Assembly (NCBI GenBank): GCA_022448525.1
Contig: JAKVCX010000010.1
Coordinates: 124,001-188,000, forward strand
Direction: 5' to 3'
Length of the DNA stretch: 64,000 bases
Source: Tenacibaculum sp.
GTDB taxonomy: Bacteria; Bacteroidota; Bacteroidia; Flavobacteriales; Flavobacteriaceae
Position numbers and translations under genes: made by a program. Below, one piece after another: positions 45,090 through 53,664 of this stretch. Below the pieces are notes generated by a model. It saw nothing but the letters and a program-made list of their open reading frames with translations, was not told the DNA's origin and did no database searches. Numbering within the stretch: position 1 is the stretch's first letter; each line of letters opens with the position of its first letter.

Positions 45090-45710
45090 ATGCCAAATTT
45101 AGTACCTGAGCTTAATAGCTTAGATTTTAATGTATACGTTGGGGGACCATTACAGGCAGCTATTCAAGCACAAACTGCTGCTTCAATGGCAACAGTAAAC
45201 TTTATTAAAGAAGTAGGATTTGAAAAAGATAACGATCCTACAAAACCAGACGCTTTGCGTTATGTTGATTTTCAATATAAAAAGTCGGTTCCAAATCCAC
45301 ATAAAGGAAAAACAGCACAAGAACTTCAAGATGAAGGATTACCTGCTAACACTGATGTATCGTCAAACTTTATTGACAGTGAAATCGAAATTAAAGTTCC
45401 GTTTTTAACCATGTTAACAATTCCATCAATTCGTATTGATGAAGTAAACATTGACTTTAATGCTCGTTTAAGTTCTACTGAAACTAGTAATGTTTCGTCG
45501 GAATTTGCTGCAAGTGCAGAGTTAGGAATCAACTACAAAATTGTAAACTTTAAAGCTTCTGCTTCTTACAAAAGAAACACTTCTCAAGGAGTAAAAGTTG
45601 ATAAAACTTACAATTTAGGAGTGAAAGTAAAAGCGGTAAATGATGAATTACCAGAAGGATTAAGCAGAATTTTAGACATGCTTGAAGATAGCATCGCTGC
45701 AGTAGCTTAA
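45090..45710 (+). CDS. DUF2589 domain protein
   Basis: A 206-residue protein of the DUF2589 family. The N-terminus has VGGPLQAAIQAQTAASMATV, where family members start, then TVNFIKEVGF, a central polar stretch, and the family's best block, VPFLTMLTIPSIRIDEVNID, followed by alternating strands with Ser/Thr-rich edges (RLSSTETSNVSSEFAASAEL). There is no signal peptide or transmembrane helix. The C-terminal helix (ILDMLEDSIAAVA) is short. The biochemical role of DUF2589 is not known. It heads a three-gene unit with two more uncharacterised proteins. Confidence 0.85.
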   Translation: MPNLVPELNSLDFNVYVGGPLQAAIQAQTAASMATVNFIKEVGFEKDNDPTKPDALRYVDFQYKKSVPNPHKGKTAQELQDEGLPANTDVSSNFIDSEIEIKVPFLTMLTIPSIRIDEVNIDFNARLSSTETSNVSSEFAASAELGINYKIVNFKASASYKRNTSQGVKVDKTYNLGVKVKAVNDELPEGLSRILDMLEDSIAAVA

Positions 45711-45720
45711 TACAAATTTT

Positions 45721-45754
45721 AAAAGGTCGTTCTACTTTTTTGAATGACCTTTTT
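45721..45754 (+). terminator. Hairpin after the DUF2589 gene
   Basis: AAAAGGTCGTTC / GAATGACCTTTT (12 bp with one G-T pair, 9-base loop) ending in a T-run. It may reduce rather than abolish transcription into the next gene, as the three genes appear to belong together. Confidence 0.75.
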
Positions 45755-45793
45755 AAACTTTTCTTCTCATCAATAAATTTAAAAACTTACATC

Positions 45794-46465
45794 ATGATTA
45801 ACTTAAATGAATATATCGGTAGTATCGCTACAAGTTTAACAGAAGCAAGAATGATTTCAGATTTAAAATCATTAGAAATTGCTGAAAAATTTGCTCAACA
45901 CGATTTGCTAAAACATTTTTCAATTCCTAGATTTAGAGCTCAAAATATCGAATTAACCATTCCTGTAGCCATTGGTGAATTAGAAACTCAGTATCCAAAA
46001 GATCATCAACCTATTGACAATATTGAATTCAGTGCGCAAACCTATAGTATTTTAAAAGATGTAACTCAAAGAACATCTTTTGATAGAAAAACTTCTATTC
46101 AATTAAAAGCAGCGATTAATAATGAAGTCGAATCTTTAGAGAAATCAATTAAAGCTACGAATGATGAAACTAGTTCTTTAAAATTATATTCTGCAAGAAT
46201 CGCAGAACAGTTTATGGCAATTTCAAATGAAAAAATTGATGCTCCAGCTTTAATCAATCGAATTACGGAAAACCTAGCAAGTCAAATCAAGCCAAAACAA
46301 CCTGTAAAACAAGAACCAAAAGTAATTGTTGAGAGTTACAAGTTACAAGAAATTAAACCAGAAAACTTGATTCAAATTAAAATGACTTTAAACGAGGAAG
46401 GTTTAGAATGGCATACTTCGGAAGATGACAATGGAAATAAAAGTTCTAAACTATTACCTGAATAG
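45794..46465 (+). CDS. Second protein of the DUF2589 cluster
   Basis: A 223-residue protein starting at the ATG at 45794 (MINLNEYIGSIATSLTEARM); an earlier in-frame start would sit in the hairpin above. The first 75 residues echo the DUF2589 layout: helices, then IPRFRAQNIELTIPVAIGEL as the counterpart of the strand block in the first gene. The middle is helical and polar, and the C-terminus has LIQIKMTLNEEGLEWHTS. It could be a distant DUF2589 relative or a partner. The next gene starts 2 bases after it. Confidence 0.7.
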   Translation: MINLNEYIGSIATSLTEARMISDLKSLEIAEKFAQHDLLKHFSIPRFRAQNIELTIPVAIGELETQYPKDHQPIDNIEFSAQTYSILKDVTQRTSFDRKTSIQLKAAINNEVESLEKSIKATNDETSSLKLYSARIAEQFMAISNEKIDAPALINRITENLASQIKPKQPVKQEPKVIVESYKLQEIKPENLIQIKMTLNEEGLEWHTSEDDNGNKSSKLLPE

Positions 46466-46467
46466 TC

Positions 46468-47013
46468 ATGAGAAAGTCAACTACTAAAATCGTTAGTAAC
46501 ATAGAATTACAACTAGGCAAAATTTCAAATATTGTAAACTTATTGGAAAAGAAGAGCAGCACCAGCACTGCTACTTTAAAAAATTGGTTATCAGAAACAG
46601 AAGAAATGTTACAACAATTAAGCATTCCAGAATCCTCTCAATTTGCTGTAAAACGAGGAGAACTCACCACCTTTTTACCGGATGATTCTCGGAACAAACG
46701 AAAAGAATTATCTCGGTTTTCTGCAAGTTTATTAACTGGAGCTCAAGAAAACTTATGGGATGTTTATCAAAAACACAAAGAAAAGCTTGATAATGCAACC
46801 CAACTTATTCATCAGTTATTACATATAATCTATCAAACAAAACAGTTTAAATACGATCCGAAAGAAGATTTTACACTGTTCATTCATCAAATTTGGGGGT
46901 TTTGTACTTCCCATGAACAACTCAAAGCGTTAACTGTACAAATACTTTCCTTGATAAATAAAACAGATGTACTTCTTGTTTTGGCCAAAGAAATTGAAAT
47001 TGAAAATCTATAG
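46468..47013 (+). CDS. Third, helical protein of the DUF2589 cluster
   Basis: A 181-residue protein that begins 2 bases after the preceding stop and so is surely co-transcribed with it. It is largely alpha-helical and polar (VNLLEKKSSTSTATLKNWLS, HKEKLDNATQLIHQLLHIIY), with no signal peptide or membrane segment. No domain is recognised. Likely a cytoplasmic partner of the two preceding proteins. Confidence 0.65.
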   Translation: MRKSTTKIVSNIELQLGKISNIVNLLEKKSSTSTATLKNWLSETEEMLQQLSIPESSQFAVKRGELTTFLPDDSRNKRKELSRFSASLLTGAQENLWDVYQKHKEKLDNATQLIHQLLHIIYQTKQFKYDPKEDFTLFIHQIWGFCTSHEQLKALTVQILSLINKTDVLLVLAKEIEIENL

Positions 47014-47045
47014 ACTATCGTTTATAGATTTTTTATTTTTACCTC

Positions 47046-47450
47046 ATGAACAAAATAGAACACATCGGAATTGCTGTAAAAAGCATCGAACAATCAAATA
47101 CATTATTTAAAGCTTTATTAGGAGAAGCACATTATAAAATTGAAGAAGTAGCTAGCGAAGGTGTTAAAACTTCTTTTTTTAAATCTGGACCTAATAAAAT
47201 TGAACTTTTAGAAGCTACAAAACCTGACAGCCCAATTGCAAAATTTATAGAAAAAAAAGGTGAAGGAATTCATCATATTGCTTTTGCTGTTGACGATATT
47301 GAAAGTGAAATTCAACGTTTAAAAAACGAAGGGTTTACCGTGTTAAACGAAGTTCCTAAAAAAGGAGCGGATAACAAGTTGGTGGCTTTTTTACATCCAA
47401 AAACTACAAACGGAGTTTTAATTGAACTTTGCCAAGACATTCCAAAATAG
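47046..47450 (+). CDS. mce: Methylmalonyl-CoA epimerase
   Basis: A 134-residue vicinal-oxygen-chelate fold enzyme that interconverts the (R) and (S) forms of methylmalonyl-CoA in propionate metabolism. Metal and catalytic residues are in place: the His of IEHIGIAVKSIEQS, the His pair of GEGIHHIAFAVDD, and the Glu of GVLIELCQDI. It lies alone between the DUF2589 cluster and ftsX, and a terminator follows. Confidence 0.94.
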   Translation: MNKIEHIGIAVKSIEQSNTLFKALLGEAHYKIEEVASEGVKTSFFKSGPNKIELLEATKPDSPIAKFIEKKGEGIHHIAFAVDDIESEIQRLKNEGFTVLNEVPKKGADNKLVAFLHPKTTNGVLIELCQDIPK

Positions 47451-47519
47451 AGGTAGGGAAAAATCAAACTAACTTGTTTTATACATGTTAAACATTTTTT
47501 TGATTTAATTTTCACTCTC

Positions 47520-47555
47520 AAAAGAGAAGTAAACTTGCTCTTACTTCTCTTTTTT
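47520..47555 (+). terminator. Terminator after mce
   Basis: A perfect 13-bp stem (AAAAGAGAAGTAA / TTACTTCTCTTTT), 8-base loop and T-run, about 70 bases after the mce stop. Confidence 0.85.
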
Positions 47556-47617
47556 CATTTTCAATAATGACCAGTTTCTGCCAATAATTTGTAAATTGCC
47601 AAACAAAACTCGAGTAA

Positions 47618-48496
47618 ATGACGAATTCTTATGATTCTTTTCAGAAAAGACGATTACGTTCATCGTATGCTTCGGTTATTATAAGTATTGCTATCGTATT
47701 ATTTATGATTGGAATTTTAGGTTTGATTTTATTAAAATCGACCAAAGTTGCCAACCATTTTAAAGAAGAAGTTGTCATGTCTTTGTTTTTAAAAGACGAA
47801 GTAACCAAAGAACAAATTAATGGCTTTAGAGAATCTCTTTTAAAAGAATCTTTTACAAAGGAACTCTACTTCATTTCTAAAGAAGAAGCAGCAAAAACTT
47901 ACAGTAAAGATTTAGGTGAAGATTTCTTAGAATTTTTAGGAAGCAATCCTTTAAAAAATGGAATTGACTTGCATTTAAATGCTGACTATGTTACGCCAGA
48001 ACAGATGCAGGAACTTCAGCAGAAATTTTTAAAAAACGCATATATTATTGATGTTTCCTATGACAAACCGCTAGTTGAACAGCTTACCAAAAACATTCAA
48101 AGAATGAGCTTTTGGCTGTTAATACTTAGTGGATTTTTTGTTGTGGTATCTATCATTTTAATTAATAGCTCAATTCGATTATCTATTTATTCAAAACGTT
48201 TTAATATTAAAACCATGCAAATGGTTGGTGCCACTAAAAACTTTATACGTAAACCATTTATTTGGCAAAGTATAAAACTTGGGTTGGTGGGAGCTGTAAT
48301 TGCTTTGATATGTTTAACTTTTGTTATTTATTACATCGATAAATACATCCCTGAATTAGAATTAACCAAAGACTATTTATCTTTAGTATATTTGGCAACA
48401 GGAATTGTAGTAAGTTCATTTATTATTACTTGGGTAAGCACATTTTTTGCAACACAAAGATTCTTGAACTTACAAACCAACGAATTATATTATTAG
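47618..48496 (+). CDS. ftsX: Cell-division protein FtsX
   Basis: A 292-residue permease-like division protein that controls peptidoglycan hydrolases with FtsE. Transmembrane helix 1 is at about 20-45, then a small extracellular domain (VMSLFLKDEVTKEQINGF), and three helices at about 165-190, 215-240 and 255-285. The cytoplasmic loop includes KRFNIKTMQMVGATKNFIRKP, typical of FtsX. FtsE is not beside it here, the usual case in Flavobacteriia. It starts the run ftsX-DUF3098-uppP-truB. Confidence 0.93.
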   Translation: MTNSYDSFQKRRLRSSYASVIISIAIVLFMIGILGLILLKSTKVANHFKEEVVMSLFLKDEVTKEQINGFRESLLKESFTKELYFISKEEAAKTYSKDLGEDFLEFLGSNPLKNGIDLHLNADYVTPEQMQELQQKFLKNAYIIDVSYDKPLVEQLTKNIQRMSFWLLILSGFFVVVSIILINSSIRLSIYSKRFNIKTMQMVGATKNFIRKPFIWQSIKLGLVGAVIALICLTFVIYYIDKYIPELELTKDYLSLVYLATGIVVSSFIITWVSTFFATQRFLNLQTNELYY

Positions 48497-48499
48497 ACT

Positions 48500-48745
48500 A
48501 TGAGTAAAAATAAAAATTCACAGCAACCAGAATTTTTATTCGGTAAAAGAAACTACATGTTAATGCTTATTGGATTAGCTGTTATCGCTTTAGGATTTAT
48601 CTTAATGGCAGGTGGCGGAAGTGATGATCCAAATGTATTTAATCCTGAAATTTATAGTTGGAGAAGAATTCGTTTGGCTCCTACACTAGTTATTATCGGA
48701 CTAGGAATTGAAATCTACGCAATTTTAGCGAACCCTAAAAAATAA
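48500..48745 (+). CDS. DUF3098 membrane protein
   Basis: An 81-residue protein of the DUF3098 family, with two transmembrane helices (about 19-38 and 61-79) around the motif GGGSDDPNVFNPEIYSWRRI. It sits 3 bases after ftsX and 2 bases before uppP, the conserved place of this family in Bacteroidota. Function unknown; its neighbours suggest cell-envelope synthesis. Confidence 0.88.
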   Translation: MSKNKNSQQPEFLFGKRNYMLMLIGLAVIALGFILMAGGGSDDPNVFNPEIYSWRRIRLAPTLVIIGLGIEIYAILANPKK

Positions 48746-48747
48746 GC

Positions 48748-49542
48748 ATGGACATTATTGAGGCTATTATCCTTGGAATTATTCAAGGATTAACTGAGTT
48801 TTTACCTGTATCATCAAGTGGGCATTTAGAATTAGTTAAAGCAATTTTAGGAGATACTTCTGTTCCTGAAGAAAGTATGACATTAACCGTTGTACTGCAT
48901 TTTGCTACGGCTTTAAGTACCGTTGTAATTTTTAGACAAGAAGTTGGTGAAATTTTAAAAGGTTTATTTCAATTTAAATGGAATGAACAAACGAAGTTTT
49001 CAGCCAAAATTGTACTTTCAATGATTCCGGCTGTAATAATAGGATTGTTATTCGAAGATCAATTAAAATCATTATTCGATGGCAACGTTTTATTTGTTGG
49101 TTTAATGCTTTTAATTACCGCTATATTACTTTTATTAGCCGATAAAGCTAAGAACACAAATAAAGACGTTTCTTTTACAAACTCAGTAATAATCGGTATT
49201 TCACAAGCCATTGCCATGTTACCTGGAATTTCACGTTCAGGAGCTACAATATCTACTTCTGTTTTACTTGGAATTGATAGAACCAAAGCAGCCAAGTTTT
49301 CATTTTTAATGGTTGTTCCCTTAATTTTTGGAAAGATTGCTAAAGATATTTTAGGAGGAGATATTAATTTTCAATCTTCAGAAATCATTCCTATGTCTGC
49401 AGGTTTTATAGCTGCTTTTGTAGCAGGATTATTAGCTTGTCAATGGATGATTGCTTTGGTAAAAAGAAGTAAGCTTTCTTACTTTTCAATTTATTGTGCC
49501 ATCGTTGGTGTAATTGCAATTGTTTACTCTATATTAAATTAA
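48748..49542 (+). CDS. uppP: Undecaprenyl-diphosphate phosphatase
   Basis: A 264-residue membrane enzyme (BacA family) that recycles the lipid carrier of cell-wall synthesis. The catalytic region is at the start, GLTEFLPVSSSGHLEL, and the second conserved block is LPGISRSGATISTSVLLG. It has about eight hydrophobic segments. It follows DUF3098 by 2 bases and precedes truB by 3. Confidence 0.96.
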   Translation: MDIIEAIILGIIQGLTEFLPVSSSGHLELVKAILGDTSVPEESMTLTVVLHFATALSTVVIFRQEVGEILKGLFQFKWNEQTKFSAKIVLSMIPAVIIGLLFEDQLKSLFDGNVLFVGLMLLITAILLLLADKAKNTNKDVSFTNSVIIGISQAIAMLPGISRSGATISTSVLLGIDRTKAAKFSFLMVVPLIFGKIAKDILGGDINFQSSEIIPMSAGFIAAFVAGLLACQWMIALVKRSKLSYFSIYCAIVGVIAIVYSILN

Positions 49543-49545
49543 ATT

Positions 49546-50238
49546 ATGAATACGGTTGAAGATTTTAAAAACGGTAAGATTTTACTTATCGACAAACCTC
49601 TTGAATGGACTTCTTTTCAAGTTGTAAATAAACTTCGTTGGCATATTCGTAAGCAATTTGATATTAAAAAAATTAAAGTTGGTCACGCAGGAACATTAGA
49701 TCCACTTGCTACTGGATTATTAATCATTTGTACTGGTAAACAAACTAAAAGTATAGAAACCTATCAAGGTCAGATTAAAGAATATACAGGAACCATTGTT
49801 ATTGGATCAACAACTCCTAGTTATGATTTAGAAACCGAAATCAATGAAACTTTTCCAACTGATCACATTACTGACGAGTTAATTCATAAAACCACAGAAC
49901 AATTCATAGGGAAAATTCAACAAAAACCACCTATTTTCTCAGCTATTAAGAAAGATGGAAAACGACTGTACGAGTTAGCCAGACAGGGAAAGACTACAGA
50001 AATTAAATCTCGTGAAATTGAAATTCGAGAATTTGAAATCACAAATATTGATTTTCCAAATGTAGAATTTAGAGTTGTTTGTAGTAAAGGAACTTATATT
50101 AGGTCTTTAGCAAATGATTTTGGAGCTGCCTTAAATTCAGGTGGACATTTATCTGTATTACGCCGTACTAAAATAGGTGATTTTTCAGTAGCAAATGCTC
50201 AAAGTATTGATGGTTTTGTTGAGGAGCTAAAATCATAG
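49546..50238 (+). CDS. truB: tRNA pseudouridine-55 synthase
   Basis: A 230-residue enzyme that makes pseudouridine 55 in the T-loop of tRNAs. Visible motifs: LLIDKPLEWTSFQVVNKLR, KVGHAGTLDPLATGLLIICTGK with the catalytic Asp, QKPPIFSAIKKDGKRLYELAR, and CSKGTYIRSLANDFG. It lacks a large C-terminal PUA-like extension, as in other short Bacteroidota TruB. It ends 6 bases inside the convergent small gene. Confidence 0.96.
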   Translation: MNTVEDFKNGKILLIDKPLEWTSFQVVNKLRWHIRKQFDIKKIKVGHAGTLDPLATGLLIICTGKQTKSIETYQGQIKEYTGTIVIGSTTPSYDLETEINETFPTDHITDELIHKTTEQFIGKIQQKPPIFSAIKKDGKRLYELARQGKTTEIKSREIEIREFEITNIDFPNVEFRVVCSKGTYIRSLANDFGAALNSGGHLSVLRRTKIGDFSVANAQSIDGFVEELKS

Positions 50239-50514
50239 TGGAATTAATTCTAACATCCAGCCGAAGACTAAATAAGTAGAAATAAGGAAACATATAATCA
50301 ATAAAACTATTGATAATATTTTAGACCTGTACCTTTCCTTTCTCGCTTTCCTTTGAATTTCTTCTTTTATCTGATTTAATTTATCATTAGAAATTTCGTC
50401 AAATTTTAATTTCCCATCAGACTCCTTCAATTTACTGTTTAGAAAGCTTCTTTTTCTTAGTATTTTCTTATTATTTGAAACAACTGTTTGTATACTACTT
50501 CCATATCCTCCCAT
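50233..50514 (-). CDS. Small protein with C-terminal membrane anchor
   Basis: A 93-residue hypothetical protein starting at the ATG at 50514 (MGGYGSSIQTVVSNNKKILR). A longer reading from 50586 would intrude into the promoter region of the divergent barrel gene. The N-terminal two thirds are charged and helical, and about residues 68-86 form one hydrophobic anchor. This N-terminus, with a glycine pair and Tyr, recurs in small Flavobacteriia proteins, an impression from memory. Function unknown. Confidence 0.55.
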   Translation of the reverse strand: MGGYGSSIQTVVSNNKKILRKRSFLNSKLKESDGKLKFDEISNDKLNQIKEEIQRKARKERYRSKILSIVLLIICFLISTYLVFGWMLELIPL

Positions 50515-50608
50515 AACTTTTTTAATTATAGGACGTAAAACTTCTTTTTTGTTACAAACTTCAACTTGGAACAATTGTTGTTTCAAAGAAGAAAACTTAA
50601 AAAATTAC

Positions 50609-51142
50609 ATGAAAAAACTACTACTTATTTTCGCATTAACAGTCAGTTCATATACTCAAGCACAGGTAAAAGAAAAACAACCATTTTTTATTGGAAACAT
50701 AGGAACAACATTTGGCATCAATCAACAATATCGTTTTGGAGAAGATGGAAATGGACCTTTTATAACTCCAAAATCTATTTTATTAAGAGCTGAAGTTGGA
50801 TATCAAATTGATAAAAGATGGTCTGGTAGTGTGAGTATCGGATACGATCATCATTTTACTTATAGTATTAATTCGATTCCTCAGTTTGCTACTATCCGTT
50901 ACAATTTTATCAATAAAAGTAGTTCCGCCTATTTTATTGATGCTAGTTATGGAAGAATGTGGAGACCTTCAAACAACTTTAGTAATGGTAATTATTACAA
51001 ACTAGGGCTTGGAATTATGAGTTTTAGTTCTAGTAGTTGGAATGGATTAATTAGAATTGATTATCACCGAAAGAAAATTGCAGAATTTGAGAATGGAAAT
51101 CTAGATAGTATTTCATTAGGTATCGGTTTTTCTTTCTTTTAA
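50609..51142 (+). CDS. Small outer-membrane beta-barrel protein
   Basis: A 177-residue exported protein starting at the ATG at 50609 (MKKLLLIFALTVSSYTQAQ signal peptide); an upstream start would add a sequence without a signal. The mature part has alternating aromatic strands (ILLRAEVGYQIDKRWSGSVSIG, DASYGRMWRPSNNFS) and ends in a strand with a terminal phenylalanine, GIGFSFF, the usual signal for outer-membrane insertion. Function is not known. Confidence 0.8.
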   Translation: MKKLLLIFALTVSSYTQAQVKEKQPFFIGNIGTTFGINQQYRFGEDGNGPFITPKSILLRAEVGYQIDKRWSGSVSIGYDHHFTYSINSIPQFATIRYNFINKSSSAYFIDASYGRMWRPSNNFSNGNYYKLGLGIMSFSSSSWNGLIRIDYHRKKIAEFENGNLDSISLGIGFSFF

Positions 51143-51149
51143 GTATAAA

Positions 51150-51179
51150 AAAAGGTGTGTTTTATCAAACACACCTTTT
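51150..51179. terminator. Terminator between the barrel gene and the T9SS protein gene
   Basis: A perfect 13-bp stem (AAAAGGTGTGTTT / AAACACACCTTTT) and 4-base loop between convergent genes. Confidence 0.9.
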
Positions 51180-51199
51180 CATATCAATAATATAATTTG

Positions 51200-53011
51200 T
51201 TACTTCTTAACGAATCTTAATGGTTGATATCCATTAATTCGGAGAATATAAATTCCTTTAGAAAGTTTTTCTATTTTAATTTCCTCTGAAGAAATTTTAG
51301 ACGATTGTACTTCCTGACCAACCACCGAATAAATTTTATAGTCCAAATTAATTAATTCAGATGGTAAAATTATTCTTTCAGAAGCTGGGTTCGGATAAGC
51401 TTTCAATATTTTTTGATCAATATCATTCACACTTAACATACCTGAATTAAATGCTACAACTGGTGATAAAACTATCTGAGTATTATTTTTATTGACTGTT
51501 GTTTTACCAACAACTTTCGTAGCCGTTTGTGTAATTTCCATTTCAACCTGATAATTCCCAGATTTTGTAGGCGTAAAAGTTGCTTGAGTTGCTCCGGTTA
51601 TCCTTTCATTAGTATCAACATCAATCCATTGATATGAGTTTGCAGTTTTAAAAGAAGCTTCTAAAGTTTCAGAAACCTGGCTTACTGAATTATCAATATC
51701 GATTTTATCAATAACCACAGGAACCGACTCAGAAACGCATCCATTAGCATCTTTTACAGTAATTGAATAAGTTCCTTCGGATAAATCTCTAAAACTATTT
51801 GAATCCTTATACTCAGTTCCATTTATACTATATTGATATCCGGTAAATCCACCAGTTGCATCAATCTCAATTTTACCACTCGCAACATTTCCTGAAGAAA
51901 CGATATTTATGGCATTAACGCTTAAAGGAGTCGCTTCAGCTTTTTCCACAGTTATGGCACTTAAAAATGGCCAGTAGACGTCACCTCCAGTTGTAAATCT
52001 AGCTTCTATAGTATTTTGATTATTCGCTACGATTGAGTTGTCCGTATTAAAAACTTCAAATAAATCAACATCGAAACCAAGAGTATTTGTACTTGCAGGA
52101 ACTCTAGTAGTCACATGATCATTAAATTGTGATATAGTACCATTGAATAAATTATTTTCCGCATTAATTCCGTTTGAAATATTCGAATAAACACCGTTCG
52201 TATCTTTAATTTGAAAACGATCTCCTGAAATTGATAGATCTCCATCCAACGCAGCTACTAATGCTTTCACTTTTACATTACCCGTAAGAATTGCATTTAC
52301 ACCAGAGAAAACGACATTTCCATCATTTGCTCCATCAATGGTAGAAAAACCATCAAATAAGGAAATATGTTTTTCAGTTTCATTAGAGTTCTCATAAACA
52401 AGTACCAAAACCCAACCAGCAGCTCCTCCTAAGCCGTTGTTACTATCTTGACCAACCGTAGCTCTAATATTTGCTGCGTAATAATCGCCATTTGGATCGG
52501 ATAAAGAAGTTAACTCAGATGTTATGTCTTTATAACAAACATATGGTTTTTGAGTACTTATGCCGTTATCATAAATAATCTCATCACTTGAAATATTTAC
52601 ATAATCTTGACCAGGTAATTTAAATTTAATGTTAGAGTAATTTCCTGATCGTGCTTCTTCTCCTTCCCAAGTTTCATAAGGATAAATTGCAGACCAATAC
52701 AATCCTGCAAAAACAACTTTAGAACAGCTAGGCAAATTTAAAGTTGCACTAGAGGAAGAAAATGTAGTATCATCATTATCAACATCAATATATTGCATAT
52801 TAAGTTGTCCGTTGGCACCGTTTCCCGAATAAGCGTCATTTGATGTAAAATTAGTGTCTTCTCTATTTAAAATATTATTGGATATGACAGTAATATTACC
52901 TCTAACCGTAGTCTTCTCAGAAGATAATCGTTGTTTAAAAGCAACATCTTGCGCATTTAAACTAAATAATGACGTTGATAGAATTAATAATGGGAGTATA
53001 GTTTTTTTCAT
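51200..53011 (-). CDS. T9SS-exported surface protein with SprB-like repeat
   Basis: A 603-residue secreted protein. After the signal peptide (MKKTILPLLILSTSLFSLNAQ) comes a large beta-rich domain (about 35-370, with VVFAGLYWSAIYPYETWEG and AAGWVLVLVYENSNETEKHI), resembling surface proteins found next to gliding-motility adhesins. A SprB-like repeat follows at about 400-440 (YSINGTEYKDSNSFRDLSEG and TYSITVKDANGC). The last ~75 residues are a type A T9SS sorting domain (AYPNPASERIILPSELINLD; KGIYILRINGYQ). It is probably exported and attached to the cell surface. Confidence 0.85.
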   Translation of the reverse strand: MKKTILPLLILSTSLFSLNAQDVAFKQRLSSEKTTVRGNITVISNNILNREDTNFTSNDAYSGNGANGQLNMQYIDVDNDDTTFSSSSATLNLPSCSKVVFAGLYWSAIYPYETWEGEEARSGNYSNIKFKLPGQDYVNISSDEIIYDNGISTQKPYVCYKDITSELTSLSDPNGDYYAANIRATVGQDSNNGLGGAAGWVLVLVYENSNETEKHISLFDGFSTIDGANDGNVVFSGVNAILTGNVKVKALVAALDGDLSISGDRFQIKDTNGVYSNISNGINAENNLFNGTISQFNDHVTTRVPASTNTLGFDVDLFEVFNTDNSIVANNQNTIEARFTTGGDVYWPFLSAITVEKAEATPLSVNAINIVSSGNVASGKIEIDATGGFTGYQYSINGTEYKDSNSFRDLSEGTYSITVKDANGCVSESVPVVIDKIDIDNSVSQVSETLEASFKTANSYQWIDVDTNERITGATQATFTPTKSGNYQVEMEITQTATKVVGKTTVNKNNTQIVLSPVVAFNSGMLSVNDIDQKILKAYPNPASERIILPSELINLDYKIYSVVGQEVQSSKISSEEIKIEKLSKGIYILRINGYQPLRFVKK

Positions 53012-53112
53012 AAATAAAAATTTTCCTTAAAAGTAAAATTTTTAGCCTGAAATAAAGCGATATTCTCTCTCCTCTTTGTAAAGAAAATGTAAAGTATTTA
53101 TTCTTCAACAAA

Positions 53113-53589
53113 TTATAAAAATCTGTTATACCAACTATCTGTAATTGGCACTTCCCAAAAGTGTTCTAAATCATATTTGGTTTGAACGAGATTGTCAAAT
53201 ACGATAGTCTTGGCATTTACAGATTTATTTTTAAGTAGTTTTTTAAACTCCTTGACATCTTTATATTGTACAAACTCTCCTTGCTTAAAGCAAACATTCA
53301 TTTTATCAAGTAGCTCAACCTCGTATTCCATTTGTAATTTTAGAATAAAAGCGACTTGTTCATCTAAGTTTTGGTTAGTTAATTTAACTTCGTCCTCAAC
53401 GGCAAAAATTATAAATCTATCATACAAAACCTGACACCCAACATCTCCATCAAAAGATTGATTCCATGTATTTAGAAAAGAAGTTAACTTTTCTTTTAAA
53501 GGTTCAATTTCTTGTGGATAAAATTTTCGACTACATGGATAAATCCATACTTTGGCGTCTTCGGACAATTTTTCAAATTCTACTACCAT
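53113..53589 (-). CDS. Conserved hypothetical protein, mis-named ABC ATPase in many annotations
   Basis: A 158-residue cytoplasmic protein starting at the ATG at 53589 (MVVEFEKLSEDAKVWIYPCSR). The TATATTTG element directly upstream supports this start over one 21 bases earlier. Homologues in Flavobacteriia are widely listed as ABC transporter ATPase, but no Walker A or ABC signature is present. Conserved-looking parts are VWIYPCSRKFYPQEI, WNQSFDGDVGCQVLYDRFII and HFWEVPITDSWYNRFL. Function unknown. Confidence 0.8.
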   Translation of the reverse strand: MVVEFEKLSEDAKVWIYPCSRKFYPQEIEPLKEKLTSFLNTWNQSFDGDVGCQVLYDRFIIFAVEDEVKLTNQNLDEQVAFILKLQMEYEVELLDKMNVCFKQGEFVQYKDVKEFKKLLKNKSVNAKTIVFDNLVQTKYDLEHFWEVPITDSWYNRFL

Positions 53590-53593
53590 TTGG

Positions 53594-53601
53594 CAAATAT
53601 A
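53594..53601 (-). promoter_or_regulatory. -7 element TATATTTG touching the 53589 start
   Basis: On the minus strand TATATTTG is followed by four bases and the ATG, a nearly leaderless arrangement like that of rbfA and rpoN. Confidence 0.55.
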
Positions 53602-53664
53602 GATAAACAAAAAACCACCTAGTTAAGAACTAAATGGTTTTTATAAAATAACCTTTATTTAACT

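Noticed and set aside
53113..53589. ABC transporter ATPase as product name
   Set aside because: No Walker A, Walker B or ABC signature is present; the name is a database carry-over.
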